Shown: piece by piece, positions 7,801 to 17,177 of the stretch | Position numbering within the stretch: the stretch's first letter is position 1 | Layout: every line of letters starts with the position of its first letter | Source: Acinetobacter calcoaceticus DSM 30006 = CIP 81.8 | GTDB taxonomy: Bacteria > Pseudomonadota > Gammaproteobacteria > Pseudomonadales > Moraxellaceae | Length of the DNA stretch: 64,000 bases | Assembly: GCF_000368965.1 (NCBI RefSeq) | Contig: NZ_KB849780.1 | Location: 1,178,145-1,242,144 of the forward strand | Direction: 5' to 3' | Notes under the pieces: generated by a model | The model's database searches: none | Told to the model about the DNA's origin: nothing | What the model saw: only the letters and a program-made list of their open reading frames with translations | Position numbers and translations under genes: made by a program

Positions 7801-8202
7801 CTATAATTCTTTGGCGCACTTCAGAGAAGCTGCTCTTAAGTCATTATCAGCTTTGTAAAGCATATTCAAATTAGAGGCACTTATAGTTGTTCTAGCTTCA
7901 AGTATATCTTTGTTTAGGAGCTTCACTTCTAGAGTCATACCATTTTGAATGTAAATCATATTATTTGCATACTTAACTTTGTTGAATACAACATACCCAT
8001 TAGTATCGTCACAAAGTATTCCATTGCCATCTGAATCAATTTTTATTGTCGATATGCCAGGGCTGATCGAAATCGTCCATATACCTGACACTGAAGGTAT
8101 TGAAGGTTGTACTTCTCTAAATTTATTATTAATCATTTGAGTGGCTGGAGTTACACATCCGCTTAATAAAAAAAACAAGCTCAATGCAAATATCTTTTTC
8201 AT
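7801..8202 (-). CDS. small lipoprotein
   Basis: 133 aa from ATG 8202 (an in-frame ATG at 8214 adds MDNL). The N-terminus MKKIFALSLFFLLSGC is a type II signal with lipobox LSGC, so the mature protein is lipidated at C16 and probably sits in the inner leaflet of the outer membrane. The rest is a small beta-rich domain containing SVSGIWTISISPGISTIKID, IDSDGNGILCDDTNG and a C-terminal helix. No named family is recognised; similar proteins are common near Acinetobacter mobile DNA. It is monocistronic, with a terminator directly behind it. Confidence 0.75.
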   Translation of the reverse strand: MKKIFALSLFFLLSGCVTPATQMINNKFREVQPSIPSVSGIWTISISPGISTIKIDSDGNGILCDDTNGYVVFNKVKYANNMIYIQNGMTLEVKLLNKDILEARTTISASNLNMLYKADNDLRAASLKCAKEL

Positions 8203-8394
8203 TAAATTATCCATTTTAGTTATGAGTAAAATTTACCAGATCAGAAAATGGAAAACCACCCGAAGGTAACTTAAGTAGTTCAGCCTATTGTTCTTCACTT
8301 TCTTTTTCTTAAATTTTTGTCAAAAAACATCTTATTAGACAAATTTTCGTATAAATTACAGCACTAGGCTGGAACTGTAATCTAAAGGAACGAA

Positions 8395-9276
8395 ATGACG
8401 CTTAAACAACTAAAAGCTTTTTTGGCCCTTGCTCGTACGCTTAACTATGCCAATGCCTCTTTAGATTTACATCTTAGCCAGTCCGCTTTAAGCCTCACTA
8501 TCAAAAGTCTAGAAGAAGAATTAGGCGGGAAACTATTTAATCGTAATACTCGGCGTGTTGAACTTACTCAGGAAGGTAAATCACTTATTCCCTATGCAAA
8601 AAAATTAATTGCCAATTGGGATGAAATGGAAAATGATGTTAAACAAAGGTTTAAGCTTAATCGTGGAACCTTAAGTATTGCCTCTATGCCATTTGTGACT
8701 CATGCAATTTTGCCTCAAGTCATTCATGAGTTTTTGAGTCTCCACCCAAACCTTAACTTTTCAATTCATGATATTCCTAATGAAACCATCATTGAAAAAG
8801 TACAGGATGGTATTTTTGAGCTTGGCCTATGTTTTGAGCCAGATCTCACTGAAGGTTTAGAGTTTAAACCGCTTTTTGAAGAAGATTTTTTAGCTCTGTT
8901 GCCAAAGACTCATCCCCTTGCCCAAGCCTCATCAATTACTTGGCAACAGCTTTGTTCTAACCCATTTGTCACTTTGCAAAAACCTTCGATTGTTCGTTAT
9001 TTGGTTGAGCAAAATTGTTTACGAAATAATATAACTCTCGATTTAAAGGTTGAATGTCACCAAATTTCTTCACTTTCGAGTTTTGTTGCTTATGGAATTG
9101 GGGTAAGTGCAATTCCAAGACATTTTGCGTCTCACATTGATAAAGAACACAATGTATTAATTGAGCTACAAGACGAAGCTATTCATAAAACAGTTGGAAT
9201 TGTCTATAAAAAGAACTTTGAAATTTCAAATATTTCAGCTCAATTTATTGAAGCATTGCTTCAATATAAATTTTAA
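8395..9276 (+). CDS. LysR-family regulator beside the ato genes
   Basis: 293 aa with the LysR N-terminal winged helix-turn-helix (residues 1-60: MTLKQLKAFLALARTLNYAN, SQSALSLTIKSLEEELGGKL) and a periplasmic-binding-like effector domain (about 90-290). The start is supported by AAAGGAACGAA upstream. It lies directly before the CoA-transferase genes on the same strand, with 246 bases between, so regulation of acetoacetate or short-chain fatty acid use is a reasonable inference. In Escherichia coli the ato genes use a two-component system instead; a LysR regulator is a different arrangement. Confidence 0.88.
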   Translation: MTLKQLKAFLALARTLNYANASLDLHLSQSALSLTIKSLEEELGGKLFNRNTRRVELTQEGKSLIPYAKKLIANWDEMENDVKQRFKLNRGTLSIASMPFVTHAILPQVIHEFLSLHPNLNFSIHDIPNETIIEKVQDGIFELGLCFEPDLTEGLEFKPLFEEDFLALLPKTHPLAQASSITWQQLCSNPFVTLQKPSIVRYLVEQNCLRNNITLDLKVECHQISSLSSFVAYGIGVSAIPRHFASHIDKEHNVLIELQDEAIHKTVGIVYKKNFEISNISAQFIEALLQYKF

Positions 9277-9522
9277 AAAATTAAATACTGTATTTTAGGA
9301 TGAGCTAAGCTTACGGCTAAGGTTAATTTCTTAATTATTATAAATTTCAATGCTATGAAATGATTTTTTTTAAGATTTTTTGCTTTTGTGCTTCTTATCT
9401 TTTGTTGTTAATTTGATGCGATTCATTGATTATACTTATTAATCCTTTTAAAAAATTAACTTCTATAACATAAAACTAGATGCTAAAACTAAAACCACTA
9501 AGGGATATAGGAAAACAATAGA

Positions 9523-10227
9523 ATGAATAAAGTTTATGCCAATGCAGAGGCAGCACTGAAAGATGTTATTGCAGATAATCAAACGCTTGCCGTTGGCGGT
9601 TTTGGTTTATGCGGAATTCCTGAAAAACTGATTGTTGCAGTTAAGCAAAGTGGTGTAACTGGTCTCACTTGTATTTCTAATAACGCAGGTATAGATGACT
9701 TTGGCTTAGGTATTTTGCTTCAAACCAAACAGATTAAAAAAATGATCTCTTCTTATGTTGGAGAAAACAAAGAATTTGAGCGTCAGTATTTAAATGGTGA
9801 ACTTGATGTAGAACTCACCCCACAAGGTACTTTAGCTGAAAAATTACGTGCTGGTGGTGCTGGAATTCCCGCGTTTTATACTCAAACTGGCGTAGGTACA
9901 CTGATTGCTGAAGGTAAAGAAGAACGTACCTTTAAAGGCAAAAACTACATTTTAGAAGAATCTTTAACAGCCGATGTAGCACTTGTTAAAGCATATAAAG
10001 CCGATAAAGCGGGTAATTTAGTTTTCCGTAAAACTGCTCAGAACTTTAACCCTGAATGTGCAATGGCTGGAAAAATTACAATTGCTGAAGTTGAACAGGT
10101 TGTTGAAATTGGTGAATTGGATCCGGATGAAATCCATTTAGCGGGAATCTATGTAAATCGCATTGTACTTAATGCATCACCTGAAAAACGCATTGAGCAT
10201 AAAACTTTAAGCACGGAGGCAGTATAA
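9523..10227 (+). CDS. atoD: 3-oxoacid CoA-transferase subunit A
   Basis: 234 aa with the CoA-transferase family I alpha-subunit pattern: [19 protein letters not shown] near residue 20-40, [14 protein letters not shown], and [17 protein letters not shown] near the end. With subunit B it moves CoA from succinyl-CoA or acetyl-CoA to acetoacetate or related acids, in the cytoplasm. The genes overlap closely (one base between stop and next ATG), so the two subunits are co-translated. It closely resembles ScoA/AtoD; PcaI is an alternative, but the adjacent AtoE and thiolase favour acetoacetate/short-chain fatty acid metabolism. Confidence 0.9.
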   Translation: MNKVYANAEAALKDVIADNQTLAVGGFGLCGIPEKLIVAVKQSGVTGLTCISNNAGIDDFGLGILLQTKQIKKMISSYVGENKEFERQYLNGELDVELTPQGTLAEKLRAGGAGIPAFYTQTGVGTLIAEGKEERTFKGKNYILEESLTADVALVKAYKADKAGNLVFRKTAQNFNPECAMAGKITIAEVEQVVEIGELDPDEIHLAGIYVNRIVLNASPEKRIEHKTLSTEAV

Positions 10228-10228
10228 A

Positions 10229-10870
10229 ATGGCTTGGTCACGCAATGAAATGGCACAACGTGCTGCAAAAGAACTTGAAGATGGTTTTTATGTCAATTTG
10301 GGTATTGGCTTACCTACCCTAGTTGCCAACTATATTCCTGAAAATATTAATGTTTGGCTTCAGTCTGAGAACGGTTTATTGGGTATTGGCGAGTTTCCAA
10401 CTGAAGAAACTGTTGATGCCGATTTAATTAATGCAGGCAAACAAACGGTTACTGCTCGCCCTGGCGCTGCTTTTTTCTCAAGCTCAGCGTCATTTGCCAT
10501 GATCCGTGGCGGCCATGTAAACATTGCAATTTTAGGTGCAATGGAAGTTTCCGAAAATGGTGACTTGGCTAACTGGATGATCCCAGGCAAGAAAGTAAAA
10601 GGTATGGGCGGCGCAATGGATTTGGTTGTTGGTGTCCAAAAAGTTGTAGTTCTTATGGAACATTGTGCAAAAGACGGTACGCCCAAAATTGTGAAAAACT
10701 GTAGTTTACCTTTAACCGGTAAAGGCGTGGTTCACCGCGTAATTACGGACTTAGGTGTAATGGACATTACCCCACAAGGTGTTGAACTGATTGAACTTGC
10801 TAAAGATGTCACTCTAGAACAGATTCAAGCTGTTACAGGCGTCGAATTCTATAAAACCTTAGTTGCTTAA
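10229..10870 (+). CDS. atoA: 3-oxoacid CoA-transferase subunit B
   Basis: 213 aa, the beta subunit of a family I CoA-transferase. The catalytic glutamate is E47 in the QSENGLLG motif, which forms the acyl-glutamyl-CoA intermediate. Other family landmarks are [34 protein letters not shown] and GAMDLVVG. It partners with the product of the gene one base upstream. A strong hairpin follows before the permease gene, which may lower readthrough. Function in acetoacetate activation is well supported by the neighbourhood. Confidence 0.92.
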   Translation: MAWSRNEMAQRAAKELEDGFYVNLGIGLPTLVANYIPENINVWLQSENGLLGIGEFPTEETVDADLINAGKQTVTARPGAAFFSSSASFAMIRGGHVNIAILGAMEVSENGDLANWMIPGKKVKGMGGAMDLVVGVQKVVVLMEHCAKDGTPKIVKNCSLPLTGKGVVHRVITDLGVMDITPQGVELIELAKDVTLEQIQAVTGVEFYKTLVA

Positions 10871-10894
10871 ATTTTAATTTTTAGTTAGCCAGAC

Positions 10895-10926
10895 AAGACT
10901 TAAGCTCACTTTCTAGCTTAAGTCTT
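10895..10926 (+). terminator. 12-bp hairpin between atoA and atoE
   Basis: AAGACTTAAGCT (10895-10906) pairs perfectly with AGCTTAAGTCTT (10915-10926) around an 8-base loop. The trailing sequence is only modestly T-rich, so it may be a partial terminator or a processing/stability element inside the operon. Confidence 0.55.
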
Positions 10927-10986
10927 AGCTTCTTTAAGCACCGGATGTGCTGTCAACGAATAAGAACGAGAAGGATTTTTTCAGCT

Positions 10987-12396
10987 ATGGAAAAACAGCA
11001 AGGAATTTTTGAAAGATTTGCCCTTCGGATTAGTGACTGGTCTGAAAAGTGGTTTCCAGATTCATATATTTTTGCTTTACTCGGCGTCATTATTGTCTCT
11101 ATTGCCGCTTTGGGTATTGGTGCACCTATTCAAGATGTAGCGACGTCATTTGGTAATGGTTTCTGGAGTCTTATTCCATTTACTTTGCAAATGACCATGC
11201 TGATTATTGTGGGTTATGTCGTTTCCGTATCTAAGCCCGTAAAATTCCTGATTCAAAAAATGGCCCGTATTCCAAATTCTGGACGTGGTGCTATTGTTTT
11301 GGTTGCGACCGTCAGCTTGTTAATTTCGCTGGTCAATTGGGCGGTAAGTACCATCCTTACGGCACTTTTGGTGATCGCATTGGCAAAACGTAAAGAACTC
11401 AATATGGATTATCGTGCTGCCGCAGCGGCTGCGATTATTGGTATGGGTGCAACTTGGGCGTTGGGAATTAGTTCGTCAGCAGCACAACTTCAAGCGAATA
11501 AAAGCAGCTTGCCTGAGTCGATTTATAATTTGACCGGTGTTATTCCATTTACAGAAACGATCTTTCTTTGGCAATCAATTGCGATGACCATTATTTTGGT
11601 GATTGTTTCAATCGCAATCGCGTATTGGTCAGCTCCCAAAGGTAATAACGTTAAAACGATTGATAGTTTTAATGTGCAATTTGAAGAAGAAAAGCCACAT
11701 GAAGAGAAATCTACCCGTCCGGGTGACTGGTTAGAAAACTCGCCTATTTTAACGATTATTGTGGTGGCTTTAGGTCTAATCTGGATGTTTTTTGAATTTT
11801 CAAAAAGTAATCCAATCATTGCCATTTCAAGTCTAAACACCTACAACTTTGTCTTTTTAATGCTAGGTCTAGCATTACATGGAACGCCACGAAACTTTTT
11901 AAATGCTGTTGCGAAAGCAGTTCCAGCAGTATCAGGCATTTTAATCCAGTTCCCGTTGTACGGAAGTATTGCCTTTATTATGACGCAAGCTTTAAATAGC
12001 CAAGATTTATCACTGTCGCACTATATTGCCGAGTTTTTCGTCTCTATCGCTTCAAAAGAAACCTTTGCGATTGTGATGGGAATTTACTCTGCCATACTCG
12101 GGTTCTTTGTACCTTCTGGCGGCGGAAAATGGATTATCGAAGCGCCATATGTCATGCAAGCGGCAAATGATTTAAAAGTTCATTTGGGTTGGTCAGTACA
12201 AATTTATAACGCAGCTGAAGCTTTACCAAACTTAATCAATCCATTCTTCATGCTTCCAATGTTGGGCATTTTAAAACTAAAAGCAAAAGATGTGATTGGT
12301 TTTACAGTTACTCAGCTCGTCGTGCATTTTCCTTTAGTTTTATTTTTACTGTGGTTCTTTGGAAGAACGCTTAGCTACACCCCACCTACTTTTTAA
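10987..12396 (+). CDS. atoE: AtoE-family short-chain fatty acid transporter
   Basis: 469 aa from ATG 10987 (MEKQQGIFERFALRISDW); the frame extends to an ATG at 10945, but AtoE proteins begin near the FERFA motif and an AAGGA lies upstream of 10987. About 10-12 membrane helices are visible. The conserved segments LISLVNWAVSTILTALL and FFVPSGGGKWIIEAP are typical of the family. It imports short-chain fatty acids such as butyrate or acetoacetate into the cytoplasm, feeding the CoA-transferase encoded just upstream. Confidence 0.9.
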   Translation: MEKQQGIFERFALRISDWSEKWFPDSYIFALLGVIIVSIAALGIGAPIQDVATSFGNGFWSLIPFTLQMTMLIIVGYVVSVSKPVKFLIQKMARIPNSGRGAIVLVATVSLLISLVNWAVSTILTALLVIALAKRKELNMDYRAAAAAAIIGMGATWALGISSSAAQLQANKSSLPESIYNLTGVIPFTETIFLWQSIAMTIILVIVSIAIAYWSAPKGNNVKTIDSFNVQFEEEKPHEEKSTRPGDWLENSPILTIIVVALGLIWMFFEFSKSNPIIAISSLNTYNFVFLMLGLALHGTPRNFLNAVAKAVPAVSGILIQFPLYGSIAFIMTQALNSQDLSLSHYIAEFFVSIASKETFAIVMGIYSAILGFFVPSGGGKWIIEAPYVMQAANDLKVHLGWSVQIYNAAEALPNLINPFFMLPMLGILKLKAKDVIGFTVTQLVVHFPLVLFLLWFFGRTLSYTPPTF

Positions 12397-12461
12397 TTTA
12401 ATGGCGCCTTTAGTTTCGGTTAGAGGCAAATTTAGCAAATACATCAATAAGAGATATTAAG

Positions 12462-13634
12462 ATGAGTTCAATTGTTATAGTTTCAGGTAGTCGTACTGCA
12501 ATGGGCGGTTTTCAGGGCAGTTTATCTTCTTTAACAGCTCCAGAGCTTGGTGCTGCAGTAATCCGTGAATCGATTAAACGTGCAGGTGTTGCACCAGACC
12601 AAGTAGATGAAGTTATTTTTGGTTGCGTATTAAGTGCAGGTATAGGCCAAGGTCCCGCTCGTCAGGCTATGCGTAAAGCTGGCGTGTCCGATCATGTCGG
12701 TGCAGTCACCATTAATAAACTGTGTGGCTCTGCCATGAAAGCGGTATTAATGGCATCAGATACCTTAAAAGCTGGTAGTGCCAACATTATTGTTGCGGGT
12801 GGTATGGAATCTATGACCAATGCGCCTTATATTTTGCCTAAAGCTCGCGGTGGTTACCGTATGGGACATGGTGAAATTAAAGACCACATGTTTTTAGATG
12901 GTCTTGAAGATGCTGAAACTGGCCGATTAATGGGTTCTTTTGCTCAAGACATGGCAAATACCAAAGGCTTTACACGTGAACAAATGGATAATTTCGCGAT
13001 TGCTTCACTTAAAAAAGCGCAAACTGCAATTACAGAAGGTTACTTCAAAGAAGAAATTGTTCCTGTTGAAGTAAAAACACGTAAAGGTGTTGAAGTTGTT
13101 GATCAAGATGAACAACCATTAAAAGCGAATCTTGAAAAAATCCCAACTTTACGTCCTGCTTTTAGTAAAGACGGTACAATTACAGCGGCTAACTCAAGCT
13201 CAATTTCTGATGGCGCTGCTGCATTAGTACTCACCACTGAAGAATATGCTCAGTCTCATGGTTTAAATACTTTAGCAAAAATTGTGGCGACTTCTAGTCA
13301 TTCACAGCATCCAAGCGAGTTTACAATTGCTCCAATTAGCGCAATTCAAAAAGTACTTGAGCGTGCTGGTTGGTCTGTTGACGAGGTAGATGCTTGGGAA
13401 ATTAATGAAGCTTTTGCAATGGTCGCAATGGCGCCAATTCATGAGCTCGGCATTGATGAAGCAAAAGTAAACGTACATGGCGGAGCATGTGCTTTAGGAC
13501 ATCCAATTGGCGCAACTGGTTCAAGAATTATCCTTTCTCTTATCTATGCTTTAAAACGCCTAGGTAAAAAGAAAGGTGTTGCTACGTTATGTATTGGTGG
13601 CGGGGAAGCTACAGCTGTCGCAATTGAAATCTAA
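12462..13634 (+). CDS. atoB: acetyl-CoA C-acetyltransferase (thiolase)
   Basis: 390 aa, the usual length of biosynthetic-type thiolases. The active-site residues are visible: nucleophile C88 in INKLCGSAMKAV, H347 in GHPIGATGSR and second cysteine C377 in LCIGGGEA. It cleaves acetoacetyl-CoA with CoA to two acetyl-CoA, finishing the pathway started by the CoA-transferase. It lies 65 bases after atoE in the same direction and is followed by a good terminator, so it is the last gene of the operon. Confidence 0.93.
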   Translation: MSSIVIVSGSRTAMGGFQGSLSSLTAPELGAAVIRESIKRAGVAPDQVDEVIFGCVLSAGIGQGPARQAMRKAGVSDHVGAVTINKLCGSAMKAVLMASDTLKAGSANIIVAGGMESMTNAPYILPKARGGYRMGHGEIKDHMFLDGLEDAETGRLMGSFAQDMANTKGFTREQMDNFAIASLKKAQTAITEGYFKEEIVPVEVKTRKGVEVVDQDEQPLKANLEKIPTLRPAFSKDGTITAANSSSISDGAAALVLTTEEYAQSHGLNTLAKIVATSSHSQHPSEFTIAPISAIQKVLERAGWSVDEVDAWEINEAFAMVAMAPIHELGIDEAKVNVHGGACALGHPIGATGSRIILSLIYALKRLGKKKGVATLCIGGGEATAVAIEI

Positions 13635-13648
13635 AAATCAAACTACAC

Positions 13649-13685
13649 AGAAGATGTAGGAGTTTTTCTTACATCTTCTTTTTCA
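13649..13685 (+). terminator. terminator of the ato operon
   Basis: AGAAGATGTA (13649-13658) pairs with TACATCTTCT (13670-13679), followed by TTTTT. It also abuts the 3' end of the convergent LysR gene. Confidence 0.8.
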
Positions 13686-14606
13686 GACTTTAAAAAGTTC
13701 ATAACAGGTTTGGCGGAACCATTTATGGCTACTTTTATGATGACAAGACATATGCCAATGTTGTTTAACATCATAAGTTGGGAAGTCGAGAGGTGCTGGT
13801 AAAATCTGTAAATTTTCTCTGACCAATAAGACTTGGCTCAAATAATACGGTACGGTTGCAATCGCATCTGTTTCTTGAACGACTAGGCCCACCCCTAGAT
13901 AACTTGGTAAGCGAATCAAGATATTTCTATCCAATCCTTTGTTCTGTAATTCATTTTTAATGTGGTAGTGACCGATTCCTGCATCAATATCGATATGATA
14001 TTCCCGCATATAATCATCTAAAGTAAAATTATTTGGATCTAAACGAGGATGGCTCTTAGAGCTAATCACCACATAATGTTGTTTGAAAAACTTTTGTTGA
14101 TAAAAGCCTTCTTCTAATTGAGGTAAAAAACCAATTGCAAGGTCAATTTCACCATTTGCCATTTGATAGCTAGTTTCTGGTGTAATCGGCCGAATATTCA
14201 AGCGAATTAAAGGAGCTTTCTCTTTTAAATAGTTTGTTAATTGCGGCAATAAGACCAGATGAGATACATCAGTCATCGCAATAGTAAAAAGTTGATCCGA
14301 AGTAAGTGGGTCAAAGTTCACACTAAAGTTGTTAATACTTTCAACTTTATCAATCACTTCACTAATGAGTGGAAAGATTTCTTTAGCTAATTCGGTTGGA
14401 ATCATTTCATTCCCAACACGAATAAAAAGTGGATCATTAAAATGCTGACGGATTTTGTTTAGTCCATTACTAACACTCGGTTGGGTAAGACCAATAGCAT
14501 CAGCAGCCATTGAAACGCTTTTAAACCGATAAATATGATAAAAAATATTTAGTAATCTACTATCTAGATCAAACAAAATTGTCTCCGTCTGGATCAAATA
14601 ATCCAT
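13683..14606 (-). CDS. LysR-family regulator (NodD/NahR-like)
   Basis: 307 aa. The helix-turn-helix is at residues about 18-75 (LLNIFYHIYRFKSVSMAADA, LTQPSVSNGLNKIRQHFNDP), preceded by a short extension containing DLDSRLL, as in NodD/NahR/LinR-type LysR proteins. The effector domain carries ITPETSYQMANGEIDLAIGF. It is convergent with the thiolase and has no divergent partner; upstream lies an 8-bp inverted repeat. The target and ligand cannot be told from sequence. Confidence 0.88.
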   Translation of the reverse strand: MDYLIQTETILFDLDSRLLNIFYHIYRFKSVSMAADAIGLTQPSVSNGLNKIRQHFNDPLFIRVGNEMIPTELAKEIFPLISEVIDKVESINNFSVNFDPLTSDQLFTIAMTDVSHLVLLPQLTNYLKEKAPLIRLNIRPITPETSYQMANGEIDLAIGFLPQLEEGFYQQKFFKQHYVVISSKSHPRLDPNNFTLDDYMREYHIDIDAGIGHYHIKNELQNKGLDRNILIRLPSYLGVGLVVQETDAIATVPYYLSQVLLVRENLQILPAPLDFPTYDVKQHWHMSCHHKSSHKWFRQTCYELFKV

Positions 14607-14672
14607 TCAAAAGGAATGAAATCAGGTACAGCATATATAAAAATGCTCACTAGATTTCTGAATTATTGATAT

Positions 14673-14703
14673 ATGGTCTAAATTAACAAAGAATCTAGAC
14701 CAT
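14673..14703. promoter_or_regulatory. 8-bp inverted repeat upstream of LysR gene
   Basis: ATGGTCTA (14673-14680) and TAGACCAT (14696-14703) are exact reverse complements separated by 15 bases. They lie about 70-95 bases upstream of the LysR start at 14606, a usual place for a LysR autoregulatory site. The assignment is by position and symmetry only. Confidence 0.35.
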
Positions 14704-14807
14704 GAGCAATGTTTTATAAACCCTTTCATCATAAAGACAAAGGTATGGGCGCTTTAATTGATTACTTTGTATATAACTTTGCTGAATACAGCCCATAATT
14801 ATAAATT

Positions 14808-15710
14808 TTAATCAGGCTGAGTTTGGAAGCCCTTCCAGATTTGTTGGACTGCTTTGTTATCACTCAAATTATTTTTAAAAATGTAAATATCTTGAGGAAG
14901 ACAATATTCATGATGATCCAACATGACCAGTTTTCCGTTAGCAAGATCTTCCTCTACATTAATTTTTGGAATCCATGCCACCCCTAGACCTTGCAATACC
15001 AGCTCTTTCAAATTAGTTGCATTATCAGTCTCGTATAAGGTTTTATAAATTAGTTTACCTTCGATCAGTTGGTCCACTAATTTTCGCAAATACGCATGTT
15101 TACTGTAAGCAAGCAATGAAAAATTATTCTGAATTGTATGCTTAGGCGTATGGTCGACTTCGGTAGCTGATACAGGAACAATCTCTGTTTCCGCAATCTT
15201 GATCCCACTTAAAATATCATCACCAACACGATTAATATGAGATCGGTCTGCATAACAAATCATAAAATCGCAGGCACCCTCTTTTAAAAGAGATAAACCC
15301 TCACCACTATTGGTCGCTACAATTTCAATTTTTAAATCACGCATAAACGTTGGGAATTTTTTCAAAAAAGTCGTTAAAAAACCAGAAGCTAATGAATGAA
15401 CAACACAAAAACGAATAGTAGATTCGGTTTCATTTTTAATATTTTTAATCAGCTTAGCGGTCTCTTCCACCTGCTTTTCAATATTTTTAGACATAACCAG
15501 CATAATTCGCCCGATGTCTGTAAATTCAATATTATTTTTATTATTTCTAATAATAACTTCAGCTCCTATCATCTCTTCTAATTGCTGAATTCTACGCGTA
15601 AAAGCAGATTGACTAATAAATCGCTTTTCGGCTGCCTTTGAAATAGAACGCTCACGCTCTAATGTCAAAAGATCTTCTACCCAACGTACTTCTAAGTTCA
15701 TTTTATGCAT
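14808..15710 (-). CDS. LysR-family regulator
   Basis: 300 aa. The N-terminal winged helix (VEDLLTLERERSISKAAEKR, SQSAFTRRIQQLEEMIGAEV) is followed by a long linker helix and a type 2 periplasmic-binding-like domain with CDFMICYADRSH. The 'SQSAFTRRIQ' recognition helix resembles regulators of the HypT/QseD-like subgroup. It is transcribed away from aspA and two tiny genes, and no close divergent target is present. Function unknown beyond transcription control. Confidence 0.87.
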   Translation of the reverse strand: MHKMNLEVRWVEDLLTLERERSISKAAEKRFISQSAFTRRIQQLEEMIGAEVIIRNNKNNIEFTDIGRIMLVMSKNIEKQVEETAKLIKNIKNETESTIRFCVVHSLASGFLTTFLKKFPTFMRDLKIEIVATNSGEGLSLLKEGACDFMICYADRSHINRVGDDILSGIKIAETEIVPVSATEVDHTPKHTIQNNFSLLAYSKHAYLRKLVDQLIEGKLIYKTLYETDNATNLKELVLQGLGVAWIPKINVEEDLANGKLVMLDHHEYCLPQDIYIFKNNLSDNKAVQQIWKGFQTQPD

Positions 15711-16248
15711 TCCCTTTTTATATTTATGTCCTTAATTTGTCTTGTTGGGAAGCTGGATAAATAGCTGAATAGATGAATGAAAAATATAAAACATGGGAGT
15801 ACCTGCAAAAATGCGATGGAAGAATGGCAAGGCCAAACGATAAAAGTATGTATTTAATAATTCTGACATAGAAAAGAGTGTAAGAGAATAAAAGACTTTG
15901 ATTTAACTCATCAACTCATACAAATATAAAATTATTGCGGTAAAAATTATTTAAAATCAATAATTAAATTAAACATAACCTAAGTAAATGAACACTTCAA
16001 TCTTAATAAAAAATAAAAATAATCTTATGTTTTCATCATGTTTTTAATTTTGATAAAAAAAAGTCCGTACCTTGGGGAAGAATACGGACTGTAAAACTAA
16101 AATGTTACTATTTTGATTATTTCAGGATTTAAGCTTTCTGACCTAATAAAATCATTCAAATCAGAAGATATATTTGCAGTATAATTCAACTAAATAAACC
16201 TGACTATTCTACTAAAGTATCTATCCGAGATTGAGCTGAAACAAATTT
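15711..16248. other. gene-poor AT-rich gap with one terminator
   Basis: About 540 bases upstream of the LysR gene. Apart from the hairpin at 16062-16090 I see no gene or RNA. Confidence 0.35.
16053..16090 (-). terminator. minus-strand terminator
   Basis: AGTCCGTA (16062-16069) pairs with TACGGACT (16083-16090). On the minus strand it is followed by a long T run, so it would stop transcripts coming from the small gene at 16249-16476, about 160 bases beyond its stop. Confidence 0.65.
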
Positions 16249-16476
16249 CTAATATTCACCAATGAGATAATATAGCTTTCTTGAAATTTCAACCATCATA
16301 TTAGAAGTATATTGAGTGATTTCAAAAACTTGTTTTTTCTGTGGGTTAAACACCATATTATCTTTTTCATCGCTAAAAAAGATATAAGTGGTGTATTTGT
16401 CCATTTGATGGATATGCTCTTTTAAGCTTACTTTTTCCCCAGAATTGGGATCATAGGCGATAAACTTCATTCTCAT
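16249..16476 (-). CDS. hypothetical 75-aa protein
   Basis: This 75-residue charged protein (MRMKFIAYDPNSGEKVSLKE at the N-terminus) has alternating strand and helix predictions and no membrane segment or signal. An alternative start is the second Met. The ribosome site is weak (GAGACAAAATTC). It is followed by a terminator and preceded by another tiny gene on the same strand, so the two may be co-transcribed. No family is recognised. Confidence 0.55.
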   Translation of the reverse strand: MRMKFIAYDPNSGEKVSLKEHIHQMDKYTTYIFFSDEKDNMVFNPQKKQVFEITQYTSNMMVEISRKLYYLIGEY

Positions 16477-16581
16477 GAATTTTGTCTCTATACATACGGT
16501 CTTTTACCTAAAGTTTAATAAAATTTAGGTAAAACAATATTTTGATGGATAATGTAAAATAGTTAGGCTAAGTAACCGTGG

Positions 16582-16764
16582 CTATTTATAAGATACTGCT
16601 ACGATACTATTTGCCTTGTTTACAGAGGTTTCCGCAGAAGCAATAGATTGCTCGGCTTCTTTAAGCAGACGAGAAGTTTTTGACTCTCTCTTCTCTTCAC
16701 CCTGAAAAAGTACATAGTATGTAAAACTACCCAAAATAATTAATGCAGCTGTGACTTTTAACAT
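16582..16764 (-). CDS. 60-aa single-pass membrane protein with helical tail
   Basis: The first 20 residues (MLKVTAALIILGSFTYYVLF) form one membrane helix with a positive residue at the start. A charged helical tail follows, containing AEQSIASAETSVNKAN. The same architecture and tail pattern occur in the 82-aa product at 57505-57753 (AEKSVQEADKSIQEAN), so the two are probably members of one family. The tail heptads suggest a coiled coil facing the periplasm or cytoplasm. Function unknown. Confidence 0.6.
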   Translation of the reverse strand: MLKVTAALIILGSFTYYVLFQGEEKRESKTSRLLKEAEQSIASAETSVNKANSIVAVSYK

Positions 16765-17177
16765 AAACTTAAAACTAGGATTTTTTCGTATTATAGTGGT
16801 TTTTATGTGAAATGCATCACATTTTTATATAAATTTGTTAGATGAGCTACACTCTTTGTGCTGTAAACCTTATTAATTTACTTGATATTTCACTTAAATT
16901 AATGAATCTATAATTTCGTATTCGGTTGTTTTTTAATTACATGACCATTTTGTTCATCAAAGAATTTTTGCATATTAAATTTATCTAAACAGTAAGCTGT
17001 TAATTTAAAAAATAAAATTTAGATTCAATGAGTGCAGGAAAAAGAATTTTTTATTTTTAAATTTAGAAAAGAAGAAAACTGATATGCAAAAAATGCATAA
17101 TTAACTTGATAAATGCATTAGAAGTGAAGCATTTCGAAATCTAATATGAATTATCTACTCTACTAATTCGAAGTTTA
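16765..17177. other. AT-rich leader of aspA
   Basis: About 410 bases between divergent genes. AAATGCAT occurs twice (near 17091 and 17110), a short palindromic motif that could be a regulator site. No RNA gene is seen. Confidence 0.35.
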
